Assembly: GCA_937891015.1 (NCBI GenBank)
Contig: CALAPY010000041.1
Coordinates: 1 to 64,000 of the forward strand
DNA: 64,000 nucleotides
Origin: UBA2108 sp002713215
Lineage (GTDB): Bacteria > Bacteroidota > Bacteroidia > Flavobacteriales_G > Salibacteraceae
Direction of reading: 5' to 3'
Shown: positions 17,194 to 25,348 of the stretch, one piece after another
How the letters are laid out: every line of letters starts with the position of its first letter
Position numbering within the stretch: position 1 is the stretch's first letter
Made by a program: the position numbers and the translations under genes
The notes under the pieces: model-generated
What the model was told of the DNA's origin: nothing
The model's database searches: none
The model's input: the letters and a program-made list of their open reading frames with translations, nothing else

Positions 17194-18384
17194 TTAGCTC
17201 AGAACACTCAACTCCTTACCCACTTTCGCAAAAGCAGCAATCGCCTTATCCAGGTGTTCTTTTTCATGTGCAGCCGAAAGTTGAACTCGAATTCTTGCTT
17301 GTCCTTTTGGCACTACTGGATAAAAGAATCCGATTACATAAATACCTTCTTCCAGCAATCGATTGGCAAATTGTTGAGACAGGGCTGCATCGTAAAGCAT
17401 AATTGGAACAATGGCACTGTCTCCGTCTTTGTATTCCAATCCAGAAGCTTCGATTCCCTCTTTGAAGTAATTGATGTTCCATTCCAATTTATCTCTGTAT
17501 TCCGTTGTTTCACTCAACATATCGAATACAGCAATTGAAGCTCCCACAATACTTGGTGCTAGTGAATTTGAAAACAAATACGGCCTTGAACGTTGCCTCA
17601 ACATTTCAATGATTTCTTTTCTACCCGATGTAAAGCCTCCCATAGCACCGCCAAGTGCTTTACCTAATGTTCCGGTTATGATATCAACCCGACCAATTAC
17701 GTTTCGAAGTTCGATGCTTCCTCTACCTGTTTTTCCAATAAATCCCGTTGCATGGCATTCGTCTACCATTACAAGGGCATCGCATTTATCTGCCAAATCG
17801 CAGATTTTATCCAATTGAGCCACATAGCCATCCATTGAAAATACCCCATCGGTGACAATAATCTTGAACCGAGCTCCTTCTGCCGCCTGAAGTTGTTTTT
17901 CCAGATCAGCCATATCATTATTGGCATAACGGTAGCGTTGTGCCTTACACAAACGAACTCCATCAATAATCGACGCATGATTCAATGCATCGGATATAAT
18001 GGCATCTTCGGCAGTTAAAAGCGGTTCAAATACGCCCCCATTGGCGTCAAAGGCTGCCGCATATAAGATAGTATCCTCTGTTCCGAGAAAGTCCGCAATT
18101 TTACCTTCAAGTTCTTTATGAATATCCTGAGTACCGCAGATAAATCGAACCGAAGACAACCCATATCCATATGAATCCAACGCTTTATGAGCAGCATCAA
18201 TCACCTTAGGATGAGAAGATAGACCCAGGTAGTTATTGGCACAGAAATTAATCACTTCCTCTCCGGTAGATACTTTAACCACCGCATCCTGAGGGGTTGT
18301 TATTATTCTTTCCGATTTAAACAATCCATCAGCTTCTATCTGGTTTAATTCAGCTTGTAAGTGATCTTTCAATTTTCCGTACAT
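17194..18384 (-). CDS. kbl: Glycine C-acetyltransferase (2-amino-3-ketobutyrate CoA ligase)
   Basis: Kbl (396 aa) is a PLP enzyme of the alpha-oxoamine synthase family. It interconverts 2-amino-3-ketobutyrate plus CoA with glycine plus acetyl-CoA, the second step of threonine breakdown. The Schiff-base lysine is Lys242 in the motif TGTLGKALGGAMGG; VDECHATGFIGKTGRG and NNYLGLSSHP also fit Kbl rather than BioF or HemA. Length matches E. coli Kbl (398). Threonine dehydrogenase, its usual partner, is not in the window. Gene order gives no further hint. Confidence 0.93.
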   Translation of the reverse strand: MYGKLKDHLQAELNQIEADGLFKSERIITTPQDAVVKVSTGEEVINFCANNYLGLSSHPKVIDAAHKALDSYGYGLSSVRFICGTQDIHKELEGKIADFLGTEDTILYAAAFDANGGVFEPLLTAEDAIISDALNHASIIDGVRLCKAQRYRYANNDMADLEKQLQAAEGARFKIIVTDGVFSMDGYVAQLDKICDLADKCDALVMVDECHATGFIGKTGRGSIELRNVIGRVDIITGTLGKALGGAMGGFTSGRKEIIEMLRQRSRPYLFSNSLAPSIVGASIAVFDMLSETTEYRDKLEWNINYFKEGIEASGLEYKDGDSAIVPIMLYDAALSQQFANRLLEEGIYVIGFFYPVVPKGQARIRVQLSAAHEKEHLDKAIAAFAKVGKELSVLS

Positions 18385-18403
18385 GATTCAAGAATTTGGA
18401 GGG

Positions 18404-18411
18404 CAAATATA
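18404..18411 (-). promoter_or_regulatory. Bacteroidota -7 box for kbl
   Basis: TATATTTG on the minus strand fits TAnnTTTG and lies 20 bases before the kbl ATG. The -33 region has no obvious TTTG. Confidence 0.5.
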
Positions 18412-18453
18412 AATCATGGTCGAATGAAATAGGACGTAGTTCGGGGTGGGAAT

Positions 18454-19611
18454 CTAAATCTTCCTTTTAACTAAGAAGACGTCATCTGCATCATTACCAT
18501 TTGAATTGGAACGACCAAATAAAAAGTAGGAACCTTGATATTCAATGATGTCATCAATCCTGTCATTCTTTCCTCTGTCAATTATCCATTCTGACAGTAT
18601 TCGACCTTCAGTATCGGTAGTTACTACATAGGCATTTCTATCCTGATTTCCATAACTCATGCTCCGTGCTACTAACACGTAATTCCTATTTGAATTAATA
18701 AGAATTGCCTGACCGCCATCATGCAGCATTCCACCGTATTCCTTTTCCCAAATAACCCTACCCTCAGCATCAATTTTAATTGCTATCATATTATGGTTTG
18801 GGTCTTTGCTGGACGAATGGCCAATCAACACTAAGTCGTTCTCAGGAGTCAATACGAGGCTTTGACTTTCCTCGTATCCATCACCTCCATACTTCTCTGA
18901 CCAAAGTGAATCTCCGCCGGCATTGATTTTAAGCAGATATAGATCGCGATCAACTGCACCATAATTTCTGGTGTAACCATAAACCAGTATTTCACCTCTT
19001 TCAACTTCCAAAAGTTGGGAGCCACCATCCATTTCTGTTGCTCCAAATGTCTTTTCTAAGCTTTTATTTCCATGAACGTCCAACCACAACAACCAAATAT
19101 CCGAATCACCAGCTCCCTTACTCTTTGTATTGGCCAGAATGCAATACAAGGATGATTTTGTTTCGATGGCATCCACTCCCCAATCTTGTCCCGCTCCGCC
19201 GTATTTTTTACTCCAAATTATTTCACCGTCGGGACTAACTTTCATGATCAGAACATCGCTGCTTCCATTAGAAGCGGACTCTGAAGAACCTATCAAAAGA
19301 ATATTCCCATCTGATGTCGCCTGAAGTGCATAACCCTCTTCATTCTCTACACCTCCAAGATGTTTTTCAAAAAGCAGGTCACCACATGCGTTTAGCTTTA
19401 AGAAATAGACATCTTTCTTATTTGATTCTGTCTCGGCGGTTCCAATGCCATAAAAGAAACCATTGAACTCAATTAATTCCCAGCCTACTTCATTACCACC
19501 ACTTCCATAATACATTTCAAAATTGCTTGGAAGAACTAGCTCTTCCTTTTTCTTTTTACAGGCTACAAAAAAGAAAAATAGCGGTATTAAGAATATAAAG
19601 GGGTGTCTCAC
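18454..19611 (-). CDS. Lipoprotein with KYGG-type repeats, predicted beta-propeller
   Basis: The function is unknown. From a GTG at 19611 the product is 385 aa and opens with a lipoprotein signal ending FFFVAC (Cys18) followed by KKKK. A TTG at 19635 would add eight residues before the hydrophobic core and looks less natural. The body contains at least five repeats of about 50 residues built on a pattern like W-x-K-x-YGG-x4-D-G-x3, then a strand such as GNILLIGSSES (for example KYGGAGQDWGVDA, KYGGDGYEESQS, EYGGMLHDGGQA). That predicts a membrane-tethered beta-propeller. It follows gdhA but is separated from it by a strong terminator. Confidence 0.7.
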   Translation of the reverse strand: MRHPFIFLIPLFFFFVACKKKKEELVLPSNFEMYYGSGGNEVGWELIEFNGFFYGIGTAETESNKKDVYFLKLNACGDLLFEKHLGGVENEEGYALQATSDGNILLIGSSESASNGSSDVLIMKVSPDGEIIWSKKYGGAGQDWGVDAIETKSSLYCILANTKSKGAGDSDIWLLWLDVHGNKSLEKTFGATEMDGGSQLLEVERGEILVYGYTRNYGAVDRDLYLLKINAGGDSLWSEKYGGDGYEESQSLVLTPENDLVLIGHSSSKDPNHNMIAIKIDAEGRVIWEKEYGGMLHDGGQAILINSNRNYVLVARSMSYGNQDRNAYVVTTDTEGRILSEWIIDRGKNDRIDDIIEYQGSYFLFGRSNSNGNDADDVFLVKRKI

Positions 19612-19665
19612 AGACGAAGTAACGAACGCTTCCAAATTTTATTTTAGGCTAAGTATGGATACAAA

Positions 19666-19687
19666 AAAGGGGACCGAAGTCCCCTTT
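19666..19687 (-). terminator. Rho-independent terminator of gdhA with a UUCG tetraloop
   Basis: Arms AAAGGGGAC (19666-19674) and GTCCCCTTT (19679-19687) form a perfect 9-bp stem. Read on the minus strand the loop is TTCG closed by C-G, the very stable cUUCGg tetraloop, followed by a T-rich tract (TTTTTTGT). It sits 23 bases downstream of the gdhA stop. Confidence 0.88.
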
Positions 19688-19709
19688 CTTTTAATCTATT
19701 TAAAATGGA

Positions 19710-21068
19710 TTATACCACTCCCTGAGCCATCATAGCATCAGCAACTTTGATAAATCCGGCAATGTTTGATCCTTTTACATAATCAACATATCCGTTTCCA
19801 TTTTCTTTACCGTGAGTAACACAATCTTCATGAATACTCTTCATGATACCTTTTAGTTTTTCATCTACTTCTTCACGTGTCCAGTTATAACGCATAGAGT
19901 TTTGACTCATTTCCAATCCAGAAACAGCAACACCTCCTGCATTAGAAGCTTTACCCGGAGAGTAAAGAATTTTGTTTTTCAAGAAAACGTTCATTGCACC
20001 TGGAGTACAAGGCATGTTAGCTCCTTCAGATACCGCAATCACCTTATTCTTAACGATCAACTGAGCGTCTGCTTCACCTAACTCATTCTGAGTAGCACAT
20101 GGCAACACGATATCACTGTTTATAGCCCATGGAGCTTTACCCGCATGGTATTCAACATCGTCATAAGCTTCAGCAAATTCGCTGATTCTTCCTCGTCGAA
20201 CATTCTTCAATTCCATGATAAAATCAAGTTGCTCACGCGTAATTCCCTTAGATGCATGAACAAAGCCTTTAGAATCGGACATGGTAAGTACTTTACCTCC
20301 TAATTCCAAAACTTTCTCGGCGGCAAACTGAGCTACATTTCCTGACCCAGAAATAACAACCGAATGTTTGAACACAGATAGTCCGCGGGTGTGGAGCATG
20401 TTTTCAGCAAAATAAACCACACCATACCCTGTCGCTTCAGGGCGAATTAAAGAACCACCATACTGAATTCCTTTACCAGTAAGGATACCCGTAAATTCAT
20501 TCTGAATACGCTTATATTGGCCAAACATGTAGCCGATCTCGCGACCACCAACACCAATGTCACCCGCAGGAACATCTGTATTCGGTCCAATATGACGACT
20601 CAATTCAGTCATAAAGCTTTGGCAAAACTTCATCACTTCATTGTCTGATTTGCCTTTTGGGTCAAAATCGGAACCACCTTTTCCACCGCCCATTGGCAAT
20701 GTTGTCAGGCTATTTTTAAATACTTGCTCAAAAGCCAGAAACTTAAGAATACTTTGGTTAACACTTGGGTGAAAACGTAAACCACCTTTATAAGGTCCGA
20801 TTGCTGAATTCATTTCAATTCGAAATCCTCGATTGATTTGAATCTCACCCTTGTCATCTAACCATGGAACCCTGAACATTATAACGCGTTCAGGCTCTAC
20901 CATTCGCTCAAGAATTTTTGCTTTCTTGTACTTTGGGTTTTCTTCAACATAAGGAATCACAGTTTCAGCTACTTCCTTCACCGCCTGCAAGAATTCTGGC
21001 TGATGGCCATTTCTTACTTTAATTGACTCCATGAACTCATTGATCTGAGCTTCGTATTTTTTATTCAC
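19710..21068 (-). CDS. gdhA: Glutamate dehydrogenase (probably NADP-dependent)
   Basis: GdhA interconverts 2-oxoglutarate plus ammonium with glutamate. Family motifs include KGGLRFHPSVN, PMGGGKGGSDFDPKGKS (catalytic lysine region), DVPAGDIGVGGREIGYM and the Rossmann motif SGSGNVAQFAAEK. I chose GTG 21068, giving 452 aa that align in length with the E. coli 447-aa enzyme. An upstream start at 21122 is open but would begin before the promoter -7 box at 21101-21108, so its codons are probably not in the mRNA. The hexameric NADP-type fits the overall length; cofactor preference is inferred. Confidence 0.94.
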   Translation of the reverse strand: MNKKYEAQINEFMESIKVRNGHQPEFLQAVKEVAETVIPYVEENPKYKKAKILERMVEPERVIMFRVPWLDDKGEIQINRGFRIEMNSAIGPYKGGLRFHPSVNQSILKFLAFEQVFKNSLTTLPMGGGKGGSDFDPKGKSDNEVMKFCQSFMTELSRHIGPNTDVPAGDIGVGGREIGYMFGQYKRIQNEFTGILTGKGIQYGGSLIRPEATGYGVVYFAENMLHTRGLSVFKHSVVISGSGNVAQFAAEKVLELGGKVLTMSDSKGFVHASKGITREQLDFIMELKNVRRGRISEFAEAYDDVEYHAGKAPWAINSDIVLPCATQNELGEADAQLIVKNKVIAVSEGANMPCTPGAMNVFLKNKILYSPGKASNAGGVAVSGLEMSQNSMRYNWTREEVDEKLKGIMKSIHEDCVTHGKENGNGYVDYVKGSNIAGFIKVADAMMAQGVV

Positions 21069-21100
21069 TTTATTATAATGAGATTTATTAAAAAACGCGG

Positions 21101-21108
21101 CAAAAATA
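21101..21108 (-). promoter_or_regulatory. Bacteroidota -7 box for gdhA
   Basis: TATTTTTG on the minus strand fits TAnnTTTG. Transcription would begin near 21095, leaving a leader of about 27 bases before the GTG at 21068. This decides against the longer reading frame from 21122. No clear -33 TTTG is seen. Confidence 0.5.
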
Positions 21109-21149
21109 GTTAAATATACCATCCGGTGAATGCCCGATGAATTGAGCTT

Positions 21150-21177
21150 AAAATAAAGATTATCAACACTTTATTTT
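21150..21177 (-). terminator. AT-rich hairpin at the end of the PKD lipoprotein gene
   Basis: AAAATAAAG (21150-21158) and CTTTATTTT (21169-21177) are perfect 9-bp inverted arms around a 10-base loop, overlapping the stop codon at 21171-21173. It is a weak hairpin because it has few G-C pairs, so the terminator call is tentative. Confidence 0.35.
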
Positions 21178-22151
21178 TTAGTGACAAAGCTCGAGGAGGT
21201 AAACGATTCCTTGGTATAGTAAACCGTTTTAAACAATTGGTTTTTCTTGATAAAACTGTAGGCAATTACCTTGGTTATATAGGTTTGCCCTGCACCCACT
21301 GCTTTAATTTTTAGCATGTCCTCTTTTTCAAAGAAAACACCCGCAACACCCCCTAGGGTTCTTTTCTGCGCCATCAAGGTTCCTTCAGGGGTTTCAATGT
21401 TCCAAATTACCGAATCGGCAAATAAAATCTGCTTGGCCGTTTTTAAGATATAGGTACTGTCAATGATTACATTAAAGGTATCCGGAATAATTCCCTGAAG
21501 GTCAGGGAAACTTTTAGGGATATTTTCAACCATAGGAGGATACCCGTTTCCACCATCGGAAACCCATCTTACCTCATCCCTAAAATACATGGAGGAGTCT
21601 GGTGAGTGAAACGAATAACTATTGTCTGCATTATTGGTTAATTGAACTCCATTTACGGATACCCGACCAACGCTTACCAGGAAGTTGGTAGAATCGTACA
21701 ATGCAGCAATGGCTTTTCCCCTTATATTATTATATACAGTCGGAGTCGATGTTTCATACTCCAAAATATTTCGGGCATAGTAATAACCGTCGGCATCTTG
21801 AAATTGAGGGTGATCGTCTAAATTCTCTCTATTGCCTTGATCAATGGTAATTGTCGCTACCGTAACATCACTACCGTCGGCGTTCTGAACCGTTAGAGTA
21901 ACCCTATATACTCCCGCTTCGATATAGCGATGAAGTGGGTTCGTTTCTGTGGAAATAGCCGATTTGTCGCCAAAATCCCAGGTTAGTTTGTCAATTGTTC
22001 CTCCGGAAGTATTAATAAATTGTACAATCCCTCCATTACTTTGATCGTAGGTAAAGCTGGCACGGGGTGGTTTTTTACAACCCGTTGCAAGCACAAAAGC
22101 CATCAAGCTAAGGCCAATAACCCTTGTTGAAATACTTCTCAATCTATCCAT
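21171..22151 (-). CDS. PKD-domain lipoprotein of unknown function
   Basis: The product has 326 aa, with a lipoprotein signal ending LATGC (Cys25) after a short basic N-terminus. Residues about 28-105 form a PKD domain: ASFTYDQSNGG, the core motif LTWDFGDKSA, and a closing YRVTLTVQNADG strand. PKD domains are beta-sandwiches used in surface and polysaccharide-binding proteins. The C-terminal 220 residues match nothing I recognise. No neighbour suggests a role. It is divergent from prs, sharing a 176-base intergenic region. Confidence 0.75.
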   Translation of the reverse strand: MDRLRSISTRVIGLSLMAFVLATGCKKPPRASFTYDQSNGGIVQFINTSGGTIDKLTWDFGDKSAISTETNPLHRYIEAGVYRVTLTVQNADGSDVTVATITIDQGNRENLDDHPQFQDADGYYYARNILEYETSTPTVYNNIRGKAIAALYDSTNFLVSVGRVSVNGVQLTNNADNSYSFHSPDSSMYFRDEVRWVSDGGNGYPPMVENIPKSFPDLQGIIPDTFNVIIDSTYILKTAKQILFADSVIWNIETPEGTLMAQKRTLGGVAGVFFEKEDMLKIKAVGAGQTYITKVIAYSFIKKNQLFKTVYYTKESFTSSSFVTKK

Positions 22152-22249
22152 AAATTTCGGCCGTAAAAATAGGGATTTTTAAAAGCTAATATTAAACACA
22201 AAATTTCTAGTTATTGTTGTATGGTCAACAGGCTGATTTACATTTTTAT

Positions 22250-22280
22250 GCAACATTTTTATCAACCAAAAAATGTTTGC
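22250..22280. other. Inverted repeat overlapping the prs -33 element
   Basis: GCAACATTTTT (22250-22260) faces AAAAATG-TTTGC (22269-22280), complementary except for one unpaired base. The right arm contains the -33 TTTG of the prs promoter (22276-22279). It is a candidate operator between prs and the divergent PKD gene. Confidence 0.4.
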
Positions 22281-22308
22281 AAGTGAACAATTAAATTTTC
22301 TACATTTG
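22276..22308 (+). promoter_or_regulatory. Promoter of prs-rplY-pth
   Basis: TTTG (22276-22279), a 21-base spacer and TACATTTG (22301-22308) match the Bacteroidota sigma-ABfr consensus at both boxes. The predicted transcription start is near 22313, about 15 bases before the prs ATG. Confidence 0.75.
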
Positions 22309-22327
22309 CAGCCCGTTTTTAGAGGCT

Positions 22328-23260
22328 ATGCCAGAACACGTAAAAATATTTGCTTGTACCGCTTCACAGCATCTTGGTGAGCAAATTGCAGCATCATATG
22401 GTGTGCAATTAGGCAAGGTTGTTGTGCAGCATTTTTCGGACGGTGAATTTCAGGCTTCTTTTGAAGAAACGGTTAGAGGAGATACTGTTTTTATTGTGCA
22501 GTCTACCATGCCTCCTACTGAAAACTTGTTTGAGCTATTACTCATGGTCGATGCTGCAAGAAGAGCTTCGGCAAAAGAAGTGGTTGCAGTGATCCCCTAT
22601 TTTGGTTTTGCACGGCAAGACAGAAAGGACAAACCACGTGTGGCAATTGGCTCTAAACTGGTTGCTAACATGCTGTCAGCTGCCGGAATTACACGGCTAA
22701 TGACCATGGACTTGCACGCCGACCAAATTCAAGGTTTCTTTGAAGTTCCGGTTGATCACCTTTTCGGCTCTTCTATATTTCTGCCTTACCTGAGAAGTTT
22801 GAATTTACCAAACCTTATCATGGCAGCTCCTGATACGGGTGGTACAAAAAGAGCAAACTCCTACGCTAAATTTTTAGATACAGGATTGGCAATTTGCTAC
22901 AAACAGCGAAAGAAAGCCAATGAAGTTTCTAACATGACCGTAATTGGAGATGTAGAAGGTAAAGACGTCGTAATTGTAGACGACATCATTGATACTGCGG
23001 GTACACTTACCAAGGCAGCTGATATGATGATGGATAAAGGAGCAAATTCGGTTCGGGCTATTATTACCCATCCGGTTCTTTCCGGCCCTGCCTACGAACG
23101 CCTAACAAAATCAAGCATTACTGAGTTAATTGTTTCAGATACCATTCCTCTTAAACAGGATCACCCTAAAATAAAGGTGCTTACGGTAGCTGATTTATTT
23201 AAAGATGTAATTGACAATGTGGTGAGCAAAAAGTCAATTAGCTCACATTTTATAATTTAA
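22328..23260 (+). CDS. prs: Ribose-phosphate pyrophosphokinase (PRPP synthetase)
   Basis: Prs (310 aa) makes PRPP from ribose 5-phosphate and ATP for nucleotide, histidine and tryptophan synthesis. Typical features are FSDGEFQASFEETVRG near the N-terminus, the divalent-cation/ATP region PYFGFARQDRKDKPR, DLHADQIQGFF, and the PRPP-binding loop VVIVDDIIDTAGTL. Length matches class I enzymes. It leads a three-gene run with rplY and pth, spaced 24 and 9 bases apart, the order common in Bacteroidota. Confidence 0.97.
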   Translation: MPEHVKIFACTASQHLGEQIAASYGVQLGKVVVQHFSDGEFQASFEETVRGDTVFIVQSTMPPTENLFELLLMVDAARRASAKEVVAVIPYFGFARQDRKDKPRVAIGSKLVANMLSAAGITRLMTMDLHADQIQGFFEVPVDHLFGSSIFLPYLRSLNLPNLIMAAPDTGGTKRANSYAKFLDTGLAICYKQRKKANEVSNMTVIGDVEGKDVVIVDDIIDTAGTLTKAADMMMDKGANSVRAIITHPVLSGPAYERLTKSSITELIVSDTIPLKQDHPKIKVLTVADLFKDVIDNVVSKKSISSHFII

Positions 23261-23284
23261 GAACGAGAATAAACTAGGTTTAAG

Positions 23285-23935
23285 ATGAAATCTATTTCAA
23301 TGAGCGGTTCTGTCCGCAAAAGTGTTGGTGGAAAAGCAACCAAAGAATTAAAAGCAAACGGACTGGTTCCTTGTGTAATGTATGGGAATGCTGATCCCAT
23401 TCACTTTGCAGTTGATGCCCGTCAGTTCAAAAAATTGATCTATACACCTAATGTTTATATGGTTAATATGAACATAGACGGTACTGAATACAATGTTTTC
23501 TTAAAGGCTGCTCAATTTCATCCGGTAAGTGATGAAATTATTCATGCAGATTTCTTTCAACCTGAAGACGGTCAGCGATTCGAATTAAAAATTCCTGTGA
23601 GAGTTACAGGTAATGCAATCGGTGTGTTGAATGGTGGTCGTTTGGGACTAATGTATCGTAAATTGAGACTGAAAGGTGACGTGAATTCTTTCCCTGATGC
23701 GGTTGAGATTGATATTACCAAATTGAGAATTGGCATGGGAGTTCGTGTTTCTGAATTATCGGTTCCTGGATGCGAATTTTTAGATTCTGCAAACAACTAC
23801 GTAGTAAGTGTTAAAACTGCACGTGGAGCTCTTGATGAAGAAGAGGAAGACGAAGATGAAGAAGGTGCAGAAGGAGAAGCGGCTACCGCTGAAGGAGAAG
23901 CACCAGCAGCAGAAGCACCTGCGGCAGCTGAATAA
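23285..23935 (+). CDS. rplY: 50S ribosomal protein L25/CTC, long form
   Basis: This 216-aa 5S-rRNA-binding protein has an N-terminal L25 domain (SGSVRKSVGGKATKELKANG, VPCVMYG) and a C-terminal CTC beta domain (FELKIPVRVTGNAIGVLNGG). It ends in a low-complexity acidic/Ala tail from about residue 181, EEEEDEDEEGAEGE followed by repeated APAA(E). This long form is the general-stress type, unlike the 94-aa E. coli L25. It sits between prs and pth in one likely transcript. Confidence 0.94.
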   Translation: MKSISMSGSVRKSVGGKATKELKANGLVPCVMYGNADPIHFAVDARQFKKLIYTPNVYMVNMNIDGTEYNVFLKAAQFHPVSDEIIHADFFQPEDGQRFELKIPVRVTGNAIGVLNGGRLGLMYRKLRLKGDVNSFPDAVEIDITKLRIGMGVRVSELSVPGCEFLDSANNYVVSVKTARGALDEEEEDEDEEGAEGEAATAEGEAPAAEAPAAAE

Positions 23936-23944
23936 TTTGTTACC

Positions 23945-24508
23945 ATGAAGTACCTCGTCGCAGGCTTGGGAAATCCCGGTAGCGAATACGAAAGTACTCG
24001 ACATAATATTGGATTTAAGATATTGGATGCGCTCGTTGAGCCATCCAATATTTTTTTTGAGGCCGACCGATATGCCAACAAAGCACAAATAAAGCACAAA
24101 GGGCGTACCCTGGTCCTGATAAAGCCAACCACCTATATGAACCTCAGCGGTAAAGCCGTTCGCTATTGGTTGGAAAAAGAAAAGATTTCCCTGGAACGTT
24201 TCCTGGTTATTACCGACGATATCGCACTTCCTTTTGGCAAAGTCAGATTGAGAGCAAAAGGATCTGATGGCGGACACAATGGACTTAAAAACATTAGTGA
24301 AGTATTGGGTCGTCAGGATTTTATCCGAATGAAATTTGGTATCGGTGCAGAATTCTCAAAAGGCAGACAGGTTGATTACGTTTTAGGAGAATGGAACGAG
24401 ACTGAACTTTTAACGCTTAAGGAGAGAATTCAAATTTGTGCTGACGCTGTTTTGTCTTTCACAACGGCCGGACTGAACCGAACCATGTCCGATTTTAATA
24501 AGAGGTGA
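23945..24508 (+). CDS. pth: Peptidyl-tRNA hydrolase
   Basis: Pth (187 aa) cleaves peptidyl-tRNA released from stalled ribosomes. The N-terminus GLGNPGSEYESTRHNIGF contains the catalytic His20 followed by Asn21. TYMNLSGKAV, DDIALPFGKVRLR and GSDGGHNGLKNI are the other family motifs. Length is normal. The gene is 9 bases after rplY and converges on a membrane-protein gene with only 17 bases between them; no terminator is visible there. Confidence 0.97.
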   Translation: MKYLVAGLGNPGSEYESTRHNIGFKILDALVEPSNIFFEADRYANKAQIKHKGRTLVLIKPTTYMNLSGKAVRYWLEKEKISLERFLVITDDIALPFGKVRLRAKGSDGGHNGLKNISEVLGRQDFIRMKFGIGAEFSKGRQVDYVLGEWNETELLTLKERIQICADAVLSFTTAGLNRTMSDFNKR

Positions 24509-24525
24509 TCTGATTCAAGTATCAT

Positions 24526-25344
24526 CTAATTATTCCTTTTCATTTCCCAGTATAGGCCCAATGGAATTAAAAAATGAGCTACCCGGTTAAACAACTCCGG
24601 AATCCAAATAATTAGAGAGTCCACAAAAAATACCCAGGAAATATTTAAAACTGGCCTGGCAATGGCAGTAAGAAAACCCCATACCATCATATAAATAAGT
24701 AGCCACCTGCGAACGGGTTTAATCCAAACTAATCCCAGCAGAGTTAGGTCTAACACTCCAACAACATTTAAGAATAGGTTGGCATTCGATTCGGAAAACC
24801 CAAACGCCTTGATTACCATATCCACAAAATGTGCAGGCCTTGGAAAGACGTTAAGTGCAAACAACCCATGCCCTGCAAAGGTGATTACAACAGTGACCAA
24901 CAAGAGGTTGAACAATCTCTTCTGATCCCAGTTCCTCAACAAATACAATGGAATTACAGTCAATCGCATTAGGCTTTCCATAAAATAGGCCCATTGAAGA
25001 TTGGTTTCGTTCCATTCACCTAAAAAAATCAAAACTATACCAATCCACCCTGCGACAAGAAAGGGTGAAGACCAACTTCTACTTGTAAAACCAAGGGCAA
25101 GGCTTAAAATAAGTATCCCATTTATTAATATTGAAGCCCATGAATTAAAAGACTCAATAAAAAGAGAGGCATCACCATCTACCTGGGAGGTCAAAAAAAG
25201 GGAAACAGAATCGATCCAATAAACCAAGTCGAAAAATGAAGGATAATACCAGATGTTCTTGGTGAGGTTGCCTACAATTAAAAATAGACTCGACCAGAAT
25301 AAAACTTGCTGAAAACTTTTCTTACTTTGAATGAACGAATCCAT
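24526..25344 (-). CDS. Polytopic membrane protein of unknown function
   Basis: I do not recognise this 272-aa protein. It has about seven hydrophobic segments, with charged loops such as LRNWDQKRLF and KPVRRW. A stretch around FAGHGLFALNVFPRPAHF followed by NLFLNVVGVLDLTLL recalls DoxX-like membrane proteins, but the match is loose. Its ATG (25344) lies 4 bases from the start of the divergent phosphoesterase gene, so any promoter must lie within that gene. The two may be regulated together. Confidence 0.6.
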   Translation of the reverse strand: MDSFIQSKKSFQQVLFWSSLFLIVGNLTKNIWYYPSFFDLVYWIDSVSLFLTSQVDGDASLFIESFNSWASILINGILILSLALGFTSRSWSSPFLVAGWIGIVLIFLGEWNETNLQWAYFMESLMRLTVIPLYLLRNWDQKRLFNLLLVTVVITFAGHGLFALNVFPRPAHFVDMVIKAFGFSESNANLFLNVVGVLDLTLLGLVWIKPVRRWLLIYMMVWGFLTAIARPVLNISWVFFVDSLIIWIPELFNRVAHFLIPLGLYWEMKRNN

Positions 25345-25348
25345 AATT

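Noticed and set aside
23821..23932. Repetitive GAAGAAG/GCAGCA tract at the end of rplY
   Set aside because: It encodes the ordinary low-complexity acidic/Ala tail of long L25, not a DNA repeat element.
23780..24277. 165-codon minus-strand frame across rplY and pth
   Set aside because: It spans the junction of two secure genes and encodes Cys/Phe-rich low-quality sequence.
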